Positions 54,207-63,221 of a stretch of 64,000 nucleotides of DNA are shown one piece after another. This stretch comes from Avoscillospira_A sp052117125. Lineage in GTDB: Bacteria > Bacillota > Clostridia > Oscillospirales > Oscillospiraceae. The stretch spans positions 1 to 64,000 of the forward strand of contig NZ_JBQKJT010000012.1 in assembly GCF_052117125.1 (NCBI RefSeq), read 5' to 3'. The first letter of the stretch is position 1. The number at the start of each line of letters is the position of its first letter. Under the pieces are notes generated by a model. The model worked only from the letters and a program-made list of their open reading frames with translations. It was not told the DNA's origin and searched no databases. Both the position numbers and the translations under genes were made by a program.

Positions 54207-54470
54207 TCACTTGAGGATTTTCTGGAGCATGGCCACCAGCTCGTCGATTTTCTCGTCTCGCTGCTCCTGGGTTTCGGCGGCGCTGACACAGTGCTTTAAA
54301 TGGGCCGTCAGCACCTGCCGGTTGACGGTGGTCAAAAGGGCCGTGGTGGCCATCAACTGCTGGGAAATATCCATACAGTACCGGTCCTCTTCCACCATTC
54401 TGATGATGCCGTCAATCTGGCCCCGGGCCGTCTTCAACAGCCGCAGGACCTGCTTGGGGTCTGCCATCAT
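54207..54470 (-). CDS. csoR: CsoR-family copper-sensing repressor
   Basis: This protein of about 87 residues is all-helical. The Cu(I) ligand set is Cys32 (DRYCMD), His57 and Cys61 (AHLKHC), which distinguishes CsoR from RcnR and FrmR types. Binding copper releases DNA and allows copA expression. The ATG at 54470 has AGGAGG about 9 nt upstream. A second ATG follows directly. Confidence 0.93.
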   Translation of the reverse strand: MMADPKQVLRLLKTARGQIDGIIRMVEEDRYCMDISQQLMATTALLTTVNRQVLTAHLKHCVSAAETQEQRDEKIDELVAMLQKILK

Positions 54471-54490
54471 GGGAACTACCTCCTGGAGTA

Positions 54491-54507
54491 ACACCCCTCT
54501 GGGGTGT
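54491..54507 (-). promoter_or_regulatory. CsoR-type operator
   Basis: ACACCCC-TCT-GGGGTGT is a perfect 7-bp inverted repeat with a 3-bp centre. It lies between the -10 box and the csoR ribosome binding site. G/C-tract palindromes of this form are the known CsoR targets. Confidence 0.78.
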
Positions 54508-54522
54508 AGTGTTTATGGCCGC

Positions 54523-54551
54523 ATTATACAACGGCACCGGCCGGTTGTCAA
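54523..54551 (-). promoter_or_regulatory. Consensus promoter of csoR-copA
   Basis: On the minus strand, TTGACA (54546-54551) and TATAAT (54523-54528) are both perfect and have a 17-bp spacer. Strong basal activity held down by CsoR is likely. Confidence 0.88.
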
Positions 54552-54675
54552 GGGGTATGACCTAGAAAAGCAGTAGGAAAATAATGCGGGCGACGGTGTA
54601 AAGACATTAACGCCAAAAAGACCGGGCTGGAAACAGGGGTTTTTGTGCAATTCTCAATGGCGGAAAGAAAATTCC

Positions 54676-54704
54676 TTGACATTGCAAAAATAGGGGGTTA
54701 TTCT
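54676..54704 (+). promoter_or_regulatory. Promoter of the acyl-CoA dehydratase activase genes
   Basis: TTGACA (54676-54681) and TATTCT (54699-54704) are separated by 17 bp. The first gene starts 43 bp downstream. Confidence 0.65.
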
Positions 54705-54746
54705 TAGTTTGTACTGCCTTTTTGCAGTTTTATGAGGTGATTTAGA

Positions 54747-57686
54747 TTGAATAAAGAAATTCGCGTCGGTCTGGATATCGGCTCCACCACCCTCAAGGCA
54801 GTGGCCCTGGACGACACCGGCGCGCTCCTGTATGAAAAGTACGAACGACACTATTCCATGATTACGGAGAAGGCCGCCGCCATGCTCCGGGACATCGCAA
54901 ACACCATCGGTACCGGTGACGTGCGCTTTGCCATTTCCGGCTCCGCCGGTATGGGGCTGGCCGAACGGCTGGGACTGGCCTTCCAGCAGGAGGTCTACGC
55001 CACCCGCCAGGCGGTGGAAAGCGTCTTGGGCGACGTGGACACGGTCATTGAGCTGGGCGGCGAGGACGCCAAAATCCTGTTCCTGACCAACAACGGCCGC
55101 AAGGATTTGGAAGTGCGCATGAACGGCAGCTGCGCCGGCGGCACCGGCGCATTCATCGACCAGATGGCCACGCTGCTGAACGTGACGCCGGACCAACTCA
55201 ACGATCTGGCCGCCCACTATGAAAAGCTCTATTCCGTGGCGTCCCGCTGCGGCGTCTTCGCCAAGTCCGACATTCAGCCTCTGCTGAACCAGGGCGCAAA
55301 GAAGGAGGACGTGGCCGCCAGTATCCTGGCCGCCGTGGTCAACCAGACCATTGCCGGTCTGGCCCAGGGCCGTCAGATCGCCGGGCGGGTGGTCTACCTG
55401 GGCGGCCCCCTGACGTTCCTGCCGGAACTGCGCAACAGCTTCGACCGGATTCTGGGCCTGAAGGGCATCTGCCCCGATCACTCCCTGTACTTCGTGGCCC
55501 GGGGCGCGGCGGAGCTGGCCGACTCCCGGGTGAACCTGGAGGAGCTGGCCGCCACGCTGGACGCGGCAGTGGCCGGCAACGATTACAAGTCCTGCAAGCC
55601 CCTCTTTGCCAACGAGGAGGAGTATCAGGAGTTCAAAACCCGCCACGACGCCGACCGGGTGGAAACCGTCGAGGACCCCGGCTACAGCGGAAAAACCTAT
55701 CTGGGCGTGGACGCCGGTTCCACCACCGTCAAGGCCGTGCTCATGCGGGAGGATGAGCAGATTCTCTATACCTCCTATCTCCCCAACGGCGGCAATCCGG
55801 TGCCCCTGGTCAAGGAGTTCCTGGAGACGGTCTACCGGAAATTCCCCAACATGACCATTGCCGGGGCGGCCTCCACCGGCTACGGCGAGGACATGGTCCG
55901 CAGCGCCTTCTGCTTCGACACGTCTCTCGTTGAGACCATGGCCCATTTTGCCGCGGCGAAAAAGTTCCAGCCCGACGTGGACTTTATCATCGACATCGGC
56001 GGCCAGGATATCAAGTGCTTCCAAATTCGGGGCGGCGTCATCGACAACATTTTCCTCAATGAGGCCTGTTCCTCCGGCTGCGGCTCCTTTTTGCAGACCT
56101 TCGCCGGGGCCTTGGGCTATTCCATTGCCGACTTTGCCCAACGGGGCATCTACGCCGACAATCCCGTGGACCTGGGTTCCCGCTGCACGGTCTTTATGAA
56201 CTCCTCCGTCAAGCAGGCCCAGAAGGACGGCGCTTCCATTGAGAATATCTCGGCGGGCCTGTCCGTCAGCGTCGTGAAGAACGCCATCTATAAGGTCATT
56301 CGGGCCGCCAACGGCGATGCACTCGGAAAGCACATCGTGGTCCAGGGCGGTACGTTCCTCAACGATGCCGTGCTGCGGGCCTTTGAGCAGGAGATCGGTC
56401 GCAACGTCACCCGGCCCAACATCGCCGGATTGATGGGCGCCTACGGCGCGGCCCTCTACGCCAAGCGCAAGGCCACCGGCGGCAAGAGCACGGTGCTGAA
56501 TGTGGAGGGGCTGGCAAAGTTCACCCACCAGGTGCGGAATATCACCTGCAACGGCTGCGAAAACCACTGTTCCCTGACCATCAACACCTTCGACGGCGGC
56601 CGCCGGTTCATCGGCGGCAACCGCTGCGAGAAACCCACGGCCAAGAAGGGCAACGCCGTCCAGATGAGCCTCTACGACTACAAGCGGCAGCTGTTGGCCG
56701 GGTACACGGCCCAGCCCGGCAGACGGGGCAAGCTGGGCATCCCCATGGGCCTCAATTTCTTTGAATTGCTGCCGTTCTTCCACACGTTCTTCACCAAGCT
56801 GGGCTTTGAGGTCCTCCAGTCGCCGGTGTCCAGCCGGAGCCTGTACCAGCTGGGTCAGAACACCATCTCCAGCGATACGGCCTGTTATCCGGCCAAGCTG
56901 ATGCACGGACATATCCAATCCCTCATCGACAGCGGCGTGGAGACCATCTTCTACCCCTGTCTCACCTACAACATGGACGAGGGCAAGGGCACCAACCACT
57001 ACAACTGTCCCGTGGTGGCCTACTATCCCGAGGTCATCCGGGTCAATATGCCCGACGTGCGGAACATCCGCTTCCTCAGCGATTACCTGTGCATCCACGA
57101 TAAAAAGCAGTTCCTCAAGGGCATTTTTGCCTGTCTCCATCCCCACTGGCCCGATATCACCAAGCGGGAATTGCAGCAGGCGGCGGAGGCGGCCTACCAG
57201 GAGTACCACGCCTATCTGGACAAAATCCACCGCAAGGGCGAGGAATATCTCCGCCTGGCCCGGGAAAAGGGGCTGCCGGTCATCATTCTGGCGGGCCGTC
57301 CCTACCACCTGGACCCGGAGGTGAACCACGGCATCGATCAGCTCATCGGCGAGCTGGGGGCCGTCGTCATCTCCGAGGATGCCATCGCGTGGAAAGAAGA
57401 GAAATTCCCTGTCAACGTCCTCAACCAGTGGACCTACCATACCCGGCTCTATGCCGCGGCCAAATTCGTGGCCGAGAGCCACGACCCCAAGCTGAACCTG
57501 GTGCAGATGGTCTCCTTCGGCTGCGGCCTGGATGCCATCACCACCGACGAGGTGCGCTCTATCCTGGAGCGGGGCGGCAAAATTTACACCCAGATCAAGA
57601 TCGATGAGATCACCAACCTGGGCGCCGTCCGCATCCGTCTGCGCAGCCTATTCTCCGCACTCAATGACCAAGGAGGTGCCCAATGA
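54747..57686 (+). CDS. Acyl-CoA dehydratase activase-type protein with two BcrAD/BadFG ATPase domains
   Basis: This 979-residue protein has two actin-fold ATPase domains. The first (about 1-255) starts RVGLDIGSTTLKAVALDD, with Fe-S ligand motifs in NGSCAGGTGAFIDQMA and ASRCGVFAKSD. The second (about 312-575) starts YLGVDAGSTTVKAVL, with NEACSSGCGSFLQ and GSRCTVFMNS. A DUF2229-like region follows (about 590-979). Relatives drive ATP-dependent electron transfer to 2-hydroxyacyl-CoA dehydratases. The start is TTG at 54747 after AGGTG. The related large protein is usually one chain of about 1400 residues; here it continues in the next gene. Confidence 0.87.
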   Translation: MNKEIRVGLDIGSTTLKAVALDDTGALLYEKYERHYSMITEKAAAMLRDIANTIGTGDVRFAISGSAGMGLAERLGLAFQQEVYATRQAVESVLGDVDTVIELGGEDAKILFLTNNGRKDLEVRMNGSCAGGTGAFIDQMATLLNVTPDQLNDLAAHYEKLYSVASRCGVFAKSDIQPLLNQGAKKEDVAASILAAVVNQTIAGLAQGRQIAGRVVYLGGPLTFLPELRNSFDRILGLKGICPDHSLYFVARGAAELADSRVNLEELAATLDAAVAGNDYKSCKPLFANEEEYQEFKTRHDADRVETVEDPGYSGKTYLGVDAGSTTVKAVLMREDEQILYTSYLPNGGNPVPLVKEFLETVYRKFPNMTIAGAASTGYGEDMVRSAFCFDTSLVETMAHFAAAKKFQPDVDFIIDIGGQDIKCFQIRGGVIDNIFLNEACSSGCGSFLQTFAGALGYSIADFAQRGIYADNPVDLGSRCTVFMNSSVKQAQKDGASIENISAGLSVSVVKNAIYKVIRAANGDALGKHIVVQGGTFLNDAVLRAFEQEIGRNVTRPNIAGLMGAYGAALYAKRKATGGKSTVLNVEGLAKFTHQVRNITCNGCENHCSLTINTFDGGRRFIGGNRCEKPTAKKGNAVQMSLYDYKRQLLAGYTAQPGRRGKLGIPMGLNFFELLPFFHTFFTKLGFEVLQSPVSSRSLYQLGQNTISSDTACYPAKLMHGHIQSLIDSGVETIFYPCLTYNMDEGKGTNHYNCPVVAYYPEVIRVNMPDVRNIRFLSDYLCIHDKKQFLKGIFACLHPHWPDITKRELQQAAEAAYQEYHAYLDKIHRKGEEYLRLAREKGLPVIILAGRPYHLDPEVNHGIDQLIGELGAVVISEDAIAWKEEKFPVNVLNQWTYHTRLYAAAKFVAESHDPKLNLVQMVSFGCGLDAITTDEVRSILERGGKIYTQIKIDEITNLGAVRIRLRSLFSALNDQGGAQ

Positions 57687-58945
57687 GCGGCCCCAAGTTC
57701 ACGGAGGTCATGAAAAAGGACTATACCATCCTGATTCCCGACATGACCACCATCCACTTCAAATTTCTCGCCCACATCTTCCGGTCCTACGGCTACAACG
57801 TGGAAATCCTCTACAACCAGGGCCAGGAGGTGGTGGACGAGGGCCTCAAATACGTCCACAACGACACCTGTTATCCGGCCCTGCTGTGCATCGGCCAGAT
57901 GATGGACGCCCTCCACTCGGGCAAGTACGACGTCCATAAGACGGCGCTGCTCCTGAGCCAGACCGGCGGCGGCTGCCGGGCGTCCAACTATGTGTGCCTG
58001 CTCCGCAAGGCGCTGGACAAGGCGGGCTTTGACTTTGTACCGGTGCTGTCGCTGAACTTTGCCGGTCTCGACGAAAACGCCATTCCCTTTACGATTCCCA
58101 TGGTCATCAAGGCCATGATGGCCGTCATCTACGGCGATACGCTGATGCTGCTGCGGAATCAGGTGATTCCATACGAGATCGAAAAGGGCGATGCCGACCG
58201 GCTCACCGAGGAGTGGACGGCCCGGCTGCTGTCCAATTTCCGTTCCACACAGCTGCTGTCCCGGCGGACGCTGCGGAAAAACCTCAATGCCATTGCCGCC
58301 GACTTTGCCAAAATCCCCGTCCGCGACGAACAGCGAGTCAAGGTGGGCGTGGTTGGAGAAATCTACGTCAAATACGCGGCACTGGGCAATAATAATCTGG
58401 AACAGTTCCTCTATGAGCAGGGCTGTGAAACCATGGTGCCGGGCCTCTATGACTTCATCATGTACACCATGCAGAACTCCCTGGAGGACGACGCCCTCTA
58501 CGGCAGCAGCAAATGGAAGCACTTTTTCCATGTGCAGATCGTCAAGTTCCTCAACGGCATCCGCAACGAAATGCGCAAGGCCGCCATGGACCACGGCTTT
58601 ACGGCCCCCTCGGAATTTTCCCACCTGCTGGACCTGGCCGCCAGCGTCATCGGCCGGGGCTGCAAGATGGGCGAGGGCTGGCTGCTGTCCGGCGAGATGA
58701 TGGAGCTGGCCGAGCTGGGCTACGCCAATATCATCACGGTCCAGCCCTTCGGATGCCTGCCCAACCACATCGTAGCCAAGGGCATGGCCCGCACGGTCAA
58801 GGAAAAGTGCCCCCAGGCCAACATCGTGGCCATCGACTACGACCCTGGCGCGACGCGGGTCAATCAGGAGAACCGCATCAAGCTGATGCTGTCCATTGCA
58901 AGAGAAAACCTCAAGCAGCAGGAACAGGAACCGGCCCTGGTATAA
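57683..58945 (+). CDS. 2-hydroxyacyl-CoA dehydratase-like protein, second half of the split system
   Basis: This 420-residue protein contains HNDTCYPALLCIGQMMDAL, SQTGGGCRASNYV and MGEGWLLSGEMMELAELGY, abbreviated around residues 331-348, which resemble Fe-S-binding D-component regions of 2-hydroxyglutaryl-CoA dehydratase. Its ATG overlaps the previous stop as ATGA, so equal translation is expected. Together the two proteins equal the usual fused protein. The substrate is unknown. Confidence 0.85.
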   Translation: MSGPKFTEVMKKDYTILIPDMTTIHFKFLAHIFRSYGYNVEILYNQGQEVVDEGLKYVHNDTCYPALLCIGQMMDALHSGKYDVHKTALLLSQTGGGCRASNYVCLLRKALDKAGFDFVPVLSLNFAGLDENAIPFTIPMVIKAMMAVIYGDTLMLLRNQVIPYEIEKGDADRLTEEWTARLLSNFRSTQLLSRRTLRKNLNAIAADFAKIPVRDEQRVKVGVVGEIYVKYAALGNNNLEQFLYEQGCETMVPGLYDFIMYTMQNSLEDDALYGSSKWKHFFHVQIVKFLNGIRNEMRKAAMDHGFTAPSEFSHLLDLAASVIGRGCKMGEGWLLSGEMMELAELGYANIITVQPFGCLPNHIVAKGMARTVKEKCPQANIVAIDYDPGATRVNQENRIKLMLSIARENLKQQEQEPALV

Positions 58946-58969
58946 GGGGCCACGGAGAAAGGAGCACCC

Positions 58970-59824
58970 ATGACGAAAGAACAACTGACCGAACGGCTAC
59001 AGCAAGGCCCGCTGATTCTCGACGGCGCCACCGGCTCCAATTTGATGCTGGCCGGTATGCCCCGGGGCGTGTCCACGGAATTGTGGGTGCTGGAACACCG
59101 GCAGGCCCTCATTGATTTGCAGCGGGCCTATGTGGCCGCCGGGTCCCAAGTGGTCTACGCCCCCACCTTCCAGGCCAACCGGGTCAGTATGCCCGAGGCC
59201 GATATTCCGTCCCTGATCCCCTCCCTGGTGGCCATCAGCCGGGAAGCCGTGGGCGGTCAGGTGCTGGTGGCCGGCGACGTGAGCACCACAGGCCGTATGG
59301 CGCCCCTTGGCCCCGTCACCTATGACGAATTGGTGGAGTGCTATATGGAGGTCATCACGGCCCTCAAGCGGGCCGGTGTGGACTACATCGCCGCCGAAAC
59401 CCTCATGACGGTGGAAGAGGCCACGGCCATTCTCGACGCCGCCAACGCCGTCACGGACCTGCCGGTGGTGGTGTCCATGACCATCGAGGCCGACGGCGGT
59501 CTGCTCTTCGGCGGCAACATCTTCGATGCCTGTGAGCAGCTGGAAGCCATGGGCGCGGCGGCGGTGGGCATCAACTGCGCCGTGGGTCCCAATCAGCTGA
59601 CCAGTATCATCCGGACCCTTCGGGAGCGAATCAGCGTCCCCCTCATCGCCAAGCCCAACGCCGGTATGCCGGAGATCAACGACCAGGGCGTGGCCGTCTA
59701 CTCCATGGGTCCAGAGGAGTTTGCCCAGCATATGGTTGCCCTGCGGGACGTGGGCGCATCCATTCTGGGCGGCTGCTGCGGCACCAGCCCCGATTATATC
59801 CGCGCCATGTGCCAGCGGCTGTAA
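58970..59824 (+). CDS. Homocysteine S-methyltransferase domain protein (MetH N-terminal type)
   Basis: This 284-residue TIM barrel begins with GPLILDGATGSNLMLAGM. The zinc ligands are expected in GINCAVGPNQ (about residue 202) and GGCCGTSPDYI (Cys-Cys near 269-270). It corresponds to the Hcy-binding module of cobalamin-dependent MetH, without the folate, B12 or reactivation modules. It may work with a separate corrinoid protein or with other methyl donors. It ends just before a bidirectional terminator. Confidence 0.9.
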   Translation: MTKEQLTERLQQGPLILDGATGSNLMLAGMPRGVSTELWVLEHRQALIDLQRAYVAAGSQVVYAPTFQANRVSMPEADIPSLIPSLVAISREAVGGQVLVAGDVSTTGRMAPLGPVTYDELVECYMEVITALKRAGVDYIAAETLMTVEEATAILDAANAVTDLPVVVSMTIEADGGLLFGGNIFDACEQLEAMGAAAVGINCAVGPNQLTSIIRTLRERISVPLIAKPNAGMPEINDQGVAVYSMGPEEFAQHMVALRDVGASILGGCCGTSPDYIRAMCQRL

Positions 59825-59830
59825 CATAGT

Positions 59831-59867
59831 AAAAATCCCGGATTCCCACAGGAATCCGGGATTTTTT
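59831..59867. terminator. Bidirectional terminator
   Basis: A perfect 16-bp stem beginning AAAAATCCCGGATTCC has loop CACA and T/A runs on both sides. It separates the convergent methyltransferase and oxidoreductase genes. Confidence 0.92.
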
Positions 59868-59875
59868 GTGTCAGA

Positions 59876-60415
59876 TCAGCCGTGATACTCGCGGCCCAGC
59901 TGCAAGGCCGTCTCATTGACGGCGAGCAGGTTCTGCTTCCGGGCGGAAACCACCTTGGCAAGCGCTTCGGCCATGTGGCCGTCGCCCAGCTCCGGGCAGT
60001 CGGCCAGGACCTTGCCCATGAGGACCATATTGGCCAGGGTGGACATATCGTGGTCTATGGCGATTTTGGTGGCGGGGATGTAGCACACGGTGACGTCGGT
60101 ACGGCGCACAGGCCGGGTCACCAGCGTGGAATCCACGAAGATTTTACCGCCGGGCACCACAGCGTCCTCGTACTTGTCCAGGGACGGCAGGTTCATGGCA
60201 ATCAGCACGTCGGGATTGTTGACGATGGGGGAACCCACCGGTTCGTCGGAGAGGATGACGGAGCAGTTGGCCGTGCCGCCGCGCATCTCCGGACCGTAGG
60301 AGGGCAGCCACGACACCTGACGGTTTTCAATCAATCCCTTATAGGCCAGGAATTTCCCGGCAAACAGAATGCCCTGCCCGCCGAAGCCCGCAAACAGCAG
60401 ATTGGTCGTCGCCAT
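59876..60415 (-). CDS. korC: 2-oxoacid:ferredoxin oxidoreductase, gamma subunit
   Basis: This 179-residue subunit has the family start NLLFAGFGGQGILFAGKFLA, SYGPEMRGGTANCSVI and VLIAMNLPSLDKYEDAV. It belongs to the Kor/Vor/Ior type complexes that oxidise 2-oxoacids to acyl-CoA and reduce ferredoxin. It is the last gene of the operon and has no gap to the beta subunit. Confidence 0.92.
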   Translation of the reverse strand: MATTNLLFAGFGGQGILFAGKFLAYKGLIENRQVSWLPSYGPEMRGGTANCSVILSDEPVGSPIVNNPDVLIAMNLPSLDKYEDAVVPGGKIFVDSTLVTRPVRRTDVTVCYIPATKIAIDHDMSTLANMVLMGKVLADCPELGDGHMAEALAKVVSARKQNLLAVNETALQLGREYHG

Positions 60416-61165
60416 TTACTCCACCTCCTTTGTCAAATCCTTGTAGACCCCCAAAGGATAGTAGGGAATCATGGCCGAATCCACCCATTCCAGCGCCTGC
60501 TGCGGCGTCATGCCCCAGTTGGTGGGACAGGAGGACACCACTTCAATCAGGCTGAAGCCCTTGCCTTCCACCTGATTGCGGAACGCGGTCTCAATGGCCT
60601 TTTTGGCCTTTTTCACGTTCTTGACGTTGTTGACGGCCACCCGTTCCAGATACACCGCGCCGTCCACCTGGGACAGCAGCTCGCAGACCTTGACAGGGAA
60701 GCCCACGGTCTTCACGTCGCGGCCATAGGGGGAGGTCTGGGTCACCTGTCCGGGGAGACTGGTGGGGGCCATCTGGCCGCCGGTCATGCCGTAAATGGCG
60801 TTGTTGACGAAAATCACCGTGATATTCTCTCGCCGGGCCGCGGCGTGGACGATTTCGGCCATGCCGATGGACGCCAGATCGCCGTCGCCCTGGTAGGTAA
60901 ACACAATGTTGCCGGGGTTGGCCCGCTTGCAGCCGGTGGCCACGGCGGGGGCGCGGCCGTGGGCCGCTTCGATCATATCGCAGGCAAAGTAGTTATAGGC
61001 CATGACGGCGCAGCCCACAGGGGCGATGCCGACGGTGCGGCCCTCGATGCCCAGGGTATCAATGGCTTCGGCCACCAGACGGTGGATGATGCCGTGGGTG
61101 CAGCCGGGGCAGTAGTGCATGGGCGCGTCGGTCAACGCGTGGGGCTTCTGAAAGACGATGCTCAT
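60416..61165 (-). CDS. korB: 2-oxoacid:ferredoxin oxidoreductase, beta (TPP-binding) subunit
   Basis: This 249-residue subunit has MHYCPGCTHGIIHRL, GIAPVGCAVMAYNYF and the TPP/Mg motif GDGDLASIGMAEIVHA followed by NNAIYGMTGGQMAPTS. It provides the thiamine pyrophosphate site. It overlaps the alpha gene by 4 nt. Confidence 0.94.
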   Translation of the reverse strand: MSIVFQKPHALTDAPMHYCPGCTHGIIHRLVAEAIDTLGIEGRTVGIAPVGCAVMAYNYFACDMIEAAHGRAPAVATGCKRANPGNIVFTYQGDGDLASIGMAEIVHAAARRENITVIFVNNAIYGMTGGQMAPTSLPGQVTQTSPYGRDVKTVGFPVKVCELLSQVDGAVYLERVAVNNVKNVKKAKKAIETAFRNQVEGKGFSLIEVVSSCPTNWGMTPQQALEWVDSAMIPYYPLGVYKDLTKEVE

Positions 61166-62229
61166 TGGTTGGTACCTCCCTCATTGGCATGGACAATGGA
61201 TTCCAGCACCTGTTCCGGCGAGGGGATCATACCGCCGGCGCGGTTGCACAGGTACACGGGACGGCGGCAGCGGGTGGCCAGCTCCACGTCCTCAATCATC
61301 TGGCCCATGGACAGCTCCACCGACACGAAGGCCTTGCAGTGGTCGGCGGCGGCCAGCAGCGGCTTCCTGGGGAAGGGCCAGAGGGTGATGGGACGGATCA
61401 GACCCGCCTTGATGCCCCGTTTCCGGGCTTCATTGATGGCGTTCTTGGAGACGCGGGCGGCGATGCCGTAGGCCACCACGCACACGTCGGCATCGTCCAT
61501 TAAGTACGACTCCCAGCGGACTTCTTTCTCCGCAATGGCGGCGTACCGCTCGTAGCGGTCAAAGTTGAACCGCTCCAGCTCCGCCGGGTCCAGGGACAGG
61601 GAGTTGATAATGTTGTGCTTGCGGCCGCTCTGGGTGCCGGTGACGGCCCAGGGCTTTTCGATGCGCTCCGGCTCGCTGGTGTTCAGCGCCACCGGCTCCA
61701 TCATCTGGCCCATGGTGCCGTCGGCGAAGATCATGGCCGTCATGCGGTAGCGGTCGGCCAGATCAAAGGCCGTCCGGGTCAGGTCGGCCATCTCCTGGAC
61801 GCTGGCCGGGGCCAGAACGATCATATGGAAGTCGCCGTGGCCGGGGGCCCGGGTGGCCTGGAAGTAGTCGGACTGGGACGGCTGAATGCCGCCGAGACCG
61901 GGGCCGCCCCGCTGGATGTTGACCACGACAGCGGGCAGATCGGAACCGGCCAGATAGGAAAGACCCTCCGATTTCAGGGACAGTCCGGGGCTGGAAGAGG
62001 AGGTCATGACCCGGGCGCCTGCGGCGGAAGCGCCGTAGACCATGTTGATGGCCGCGATCTCACTTTCGGCCTGCAAAAAGGTGCCGCCGATCTTGGGCAT
62101 CCGCTTGGCCATATAGGCGGCAATCTCCGTTTGGGGCGTGATGGGATAACCGAAATAGAACCGGCATCCGGCCTGGATGGCGGCTTCCGCAATGGCCTCG
62201 TTGCCCTTCATCAAAACTTTGTCTGCCAT
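61162..62229 (-). CDS. korA: 2-oxoacid:ferredoxin oxidoreductase, alpha subunit (VorB/KorA type)
   Basis: This 355-residue subunit starts KVLMKGNEAIAEAAIQAGCR, then YFGYPITPQTEIAAYM, MTSSSSPGLSLKSEGLSYLA and NIQRGGPGLGG. The C-terminal part has RPITLWPFPRKPL. It is of the length usually named 3-methyl-2-oxobutanoate dehydrogenase VorB; 2-oxoglutarate or branched-chain oxoacids are both possible substrates. Confidence 0.93.
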   Translation of the reverse strand: MADKVLMKGNEAIAEAAIQAGCRFYFGYPITPQTEIAAYMAKRMPKIGGTFLQAESEIAAINMVYGASAAGARVMTSSSSPGLSLKSEGLSYLAGSDLPAVVVNIQRGGPGLGGIQPSQSDYFQATRAPGHGDFHMIVLAPASVQEMADLTRTAFDLADRYRMTAMIFADGTMGQMMEPVALNTSEPERIEKPWAVTGTQSGRKHNIINSLSLDPAELERFNFDRYERYAAIAEKEVRWESYLMDDADVCVVAYGIAARVSKNAINEARKRGIKAGLIRPITLWPFPRKPLLAAADHCKAFVSVELSMGQMIEDVELATRCRRPVYLCNRAGGMIPSPEQVLESIVHANEGGTNQ

Positions 62230-62230
62230 G

Positions 62231-62446
62231 TTACACCTCTTCCTTTTCTACGGTAATGACGCAGTCGGGACACATGGTGGCGCAGAAAGCGCAGGCCACA
62301 CAGGCGGCGGCGTCGGTCATCTCCGCCGGGTGGTGGCCCTTGGCGTTAATGCGGTCGGCGGACAGGCGGAGAATCTTCTTGGGACATGCGTTGACGCAAA
62401 GGCCGCAGCCCTTGCACTGATCCTCCTGGAACGTAACAGTTGCCAT
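62231..62446 (-). CDS. korD: Ferredoxin subunit (two 4Fe-4S clusters)
   Basis: This 71-residue protein has CKGCGLCVNACPKKI and CVACAFCATMCPDCV, two complete 4Fe-4S motifs. It is the delta-type electron-transfer subunit of the oxidoreductase, 1 nt before korA. Confidence 0.94.
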   Translation of the reverse strand: MATVTFQEDQCKGCGLCVNACPKKILRLSADRINAKGHHPAEMTDAAACVACAFCATMCPDCVITVEKEEV

Positions 62447-62459
62447 AAAATGGTTCCTC

Positions 62460-63125
62460 CTAAAAGAAATCCCGGGCCTGAAGCGTCAGGCCCAGCAGAT
62501 GGGGAAGTTTGTCTTGCAGCTCCGGCAGCAGCCGGGCATCCACGGTGGTCATGGCGATGGGCAGGCCGCTGCGCTGCGATACCTCCTCGGCGTAGGACAG
62601 GGAATCCAGCACCGTCTGGGCCGTGGTCTCCGGCCCCAGGTTGGAGTTGTTGACCAGGGCCGTGGCCCGGATGCCGCCGGCAGTCTCAATCTCCCGGAGA
62701 ATTTCCAATGTGTCCGGGGCGTCGTGGGACAGGGGCCGGTAGCCGTTGATGACCAGATAGAACGCGTAATCGCCCTCTTTGAGGATGCCGGGGGCGTACC
62801 GGCCCAGGGCCAATGCGCCCCGGTCGTCGCCGCCGATATCCAGGACGGCATAGCGGCTGGTATCGTCCACGATGGCGTACATCTCCTGGGGCAGCGCCGG
62901 CAGGTCCACATTGGACCCGGCGTAGGGCGACGACAGGAGCCGAATCCCCTGGGCGGCCAGCCGGTCCCGGCTGTCGGCAGAGCGGAAATAGGGATTGACG
63001 ATGTCCAGGTCCGCCACGGTGACGGCCTTGCCGGAAGCGGCCAGCTGCTCGGCATAGTTGATGGCGATATTGGTTTTACCGGAGCCGTAATGGCCGGCAA
63101 AAAGGGTAATGCGATGGGGTTTCAT
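62460..63125 (-). CDS. P-loop ATPase (MinD/CobQ-like) leading the oxidoreductase operon
   Basis: This 221-residue protein has a Walker A GHYGSGKTN (about residues 11-19), ADLDIVNPYFRS (switch-like) and DIGGDDRGALALGRYAP (Walker B-like). No partner-binding domain is visible. It starts the kor operon after a good promoter. It may mature or assemble the Fe-S complex in the way MinD/Mrp-like ATPases do; this is inference from position. Confidence 0.82.
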   Translation of the reverse strand: MKPHRITLFAGHYGSGKTNIAINYAEQLAASGKAVTVADLDIVNPYFRSADSRDRLAAQGIRLLSSPYAGSNVDLPALPQEMYAIVDDTSRYAVLDIGGDDRGALALGRYAPGILKEGDYAFYLVINGYRPLSHDAPDTLEILREIETAGGIRATALVNNSNLGPETTAQTVLDSLSYAEEVSQRSGLPIAMTTVDARLLPELQDKLPHLLGLTLQARDFF

Positions 63126-63144
63126 AACAAATCACCTAGTAGGT

Positions 63145-63172
63145 ATTGTAGCACAAATCGGGGAGAACGCAA
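63145..63172 (-). promoter_or_regulatory. Promoter of the kor operon
   Basis: On the minus strand, TTGCGT (63167-63172) and TACAAT (63145-63150) have a 16-bp spacer and a TG before the -10 box. Confidence 0.65.
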
Positions 63173-63210
63173 GGAAAATACGGCGGCGGGGTACGTTCCC
63201 CCTGCCGCCG
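63171..63210 (-). terminator. Terminator of the acyl-CoA synthetase gene
   Basis: CGGCGGCGGGG (63181-63191) pairs imperfectly with CCCCCTGCCGCCG (63198-63210), with a short loop. On the minus strand it is followed by TATTTTCCTT. Confidence 0.7.
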
Positions 63211-63221
63211 CAGAACAGGTT

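Noticed and set aside
54654..57482. A 942-codon open frame on the minus strand
   Set aside because: It lies opposite the acyl-CoA dehydratase activase gene, whose domains and motifs are clear. The antisense product has no recognisable fold.
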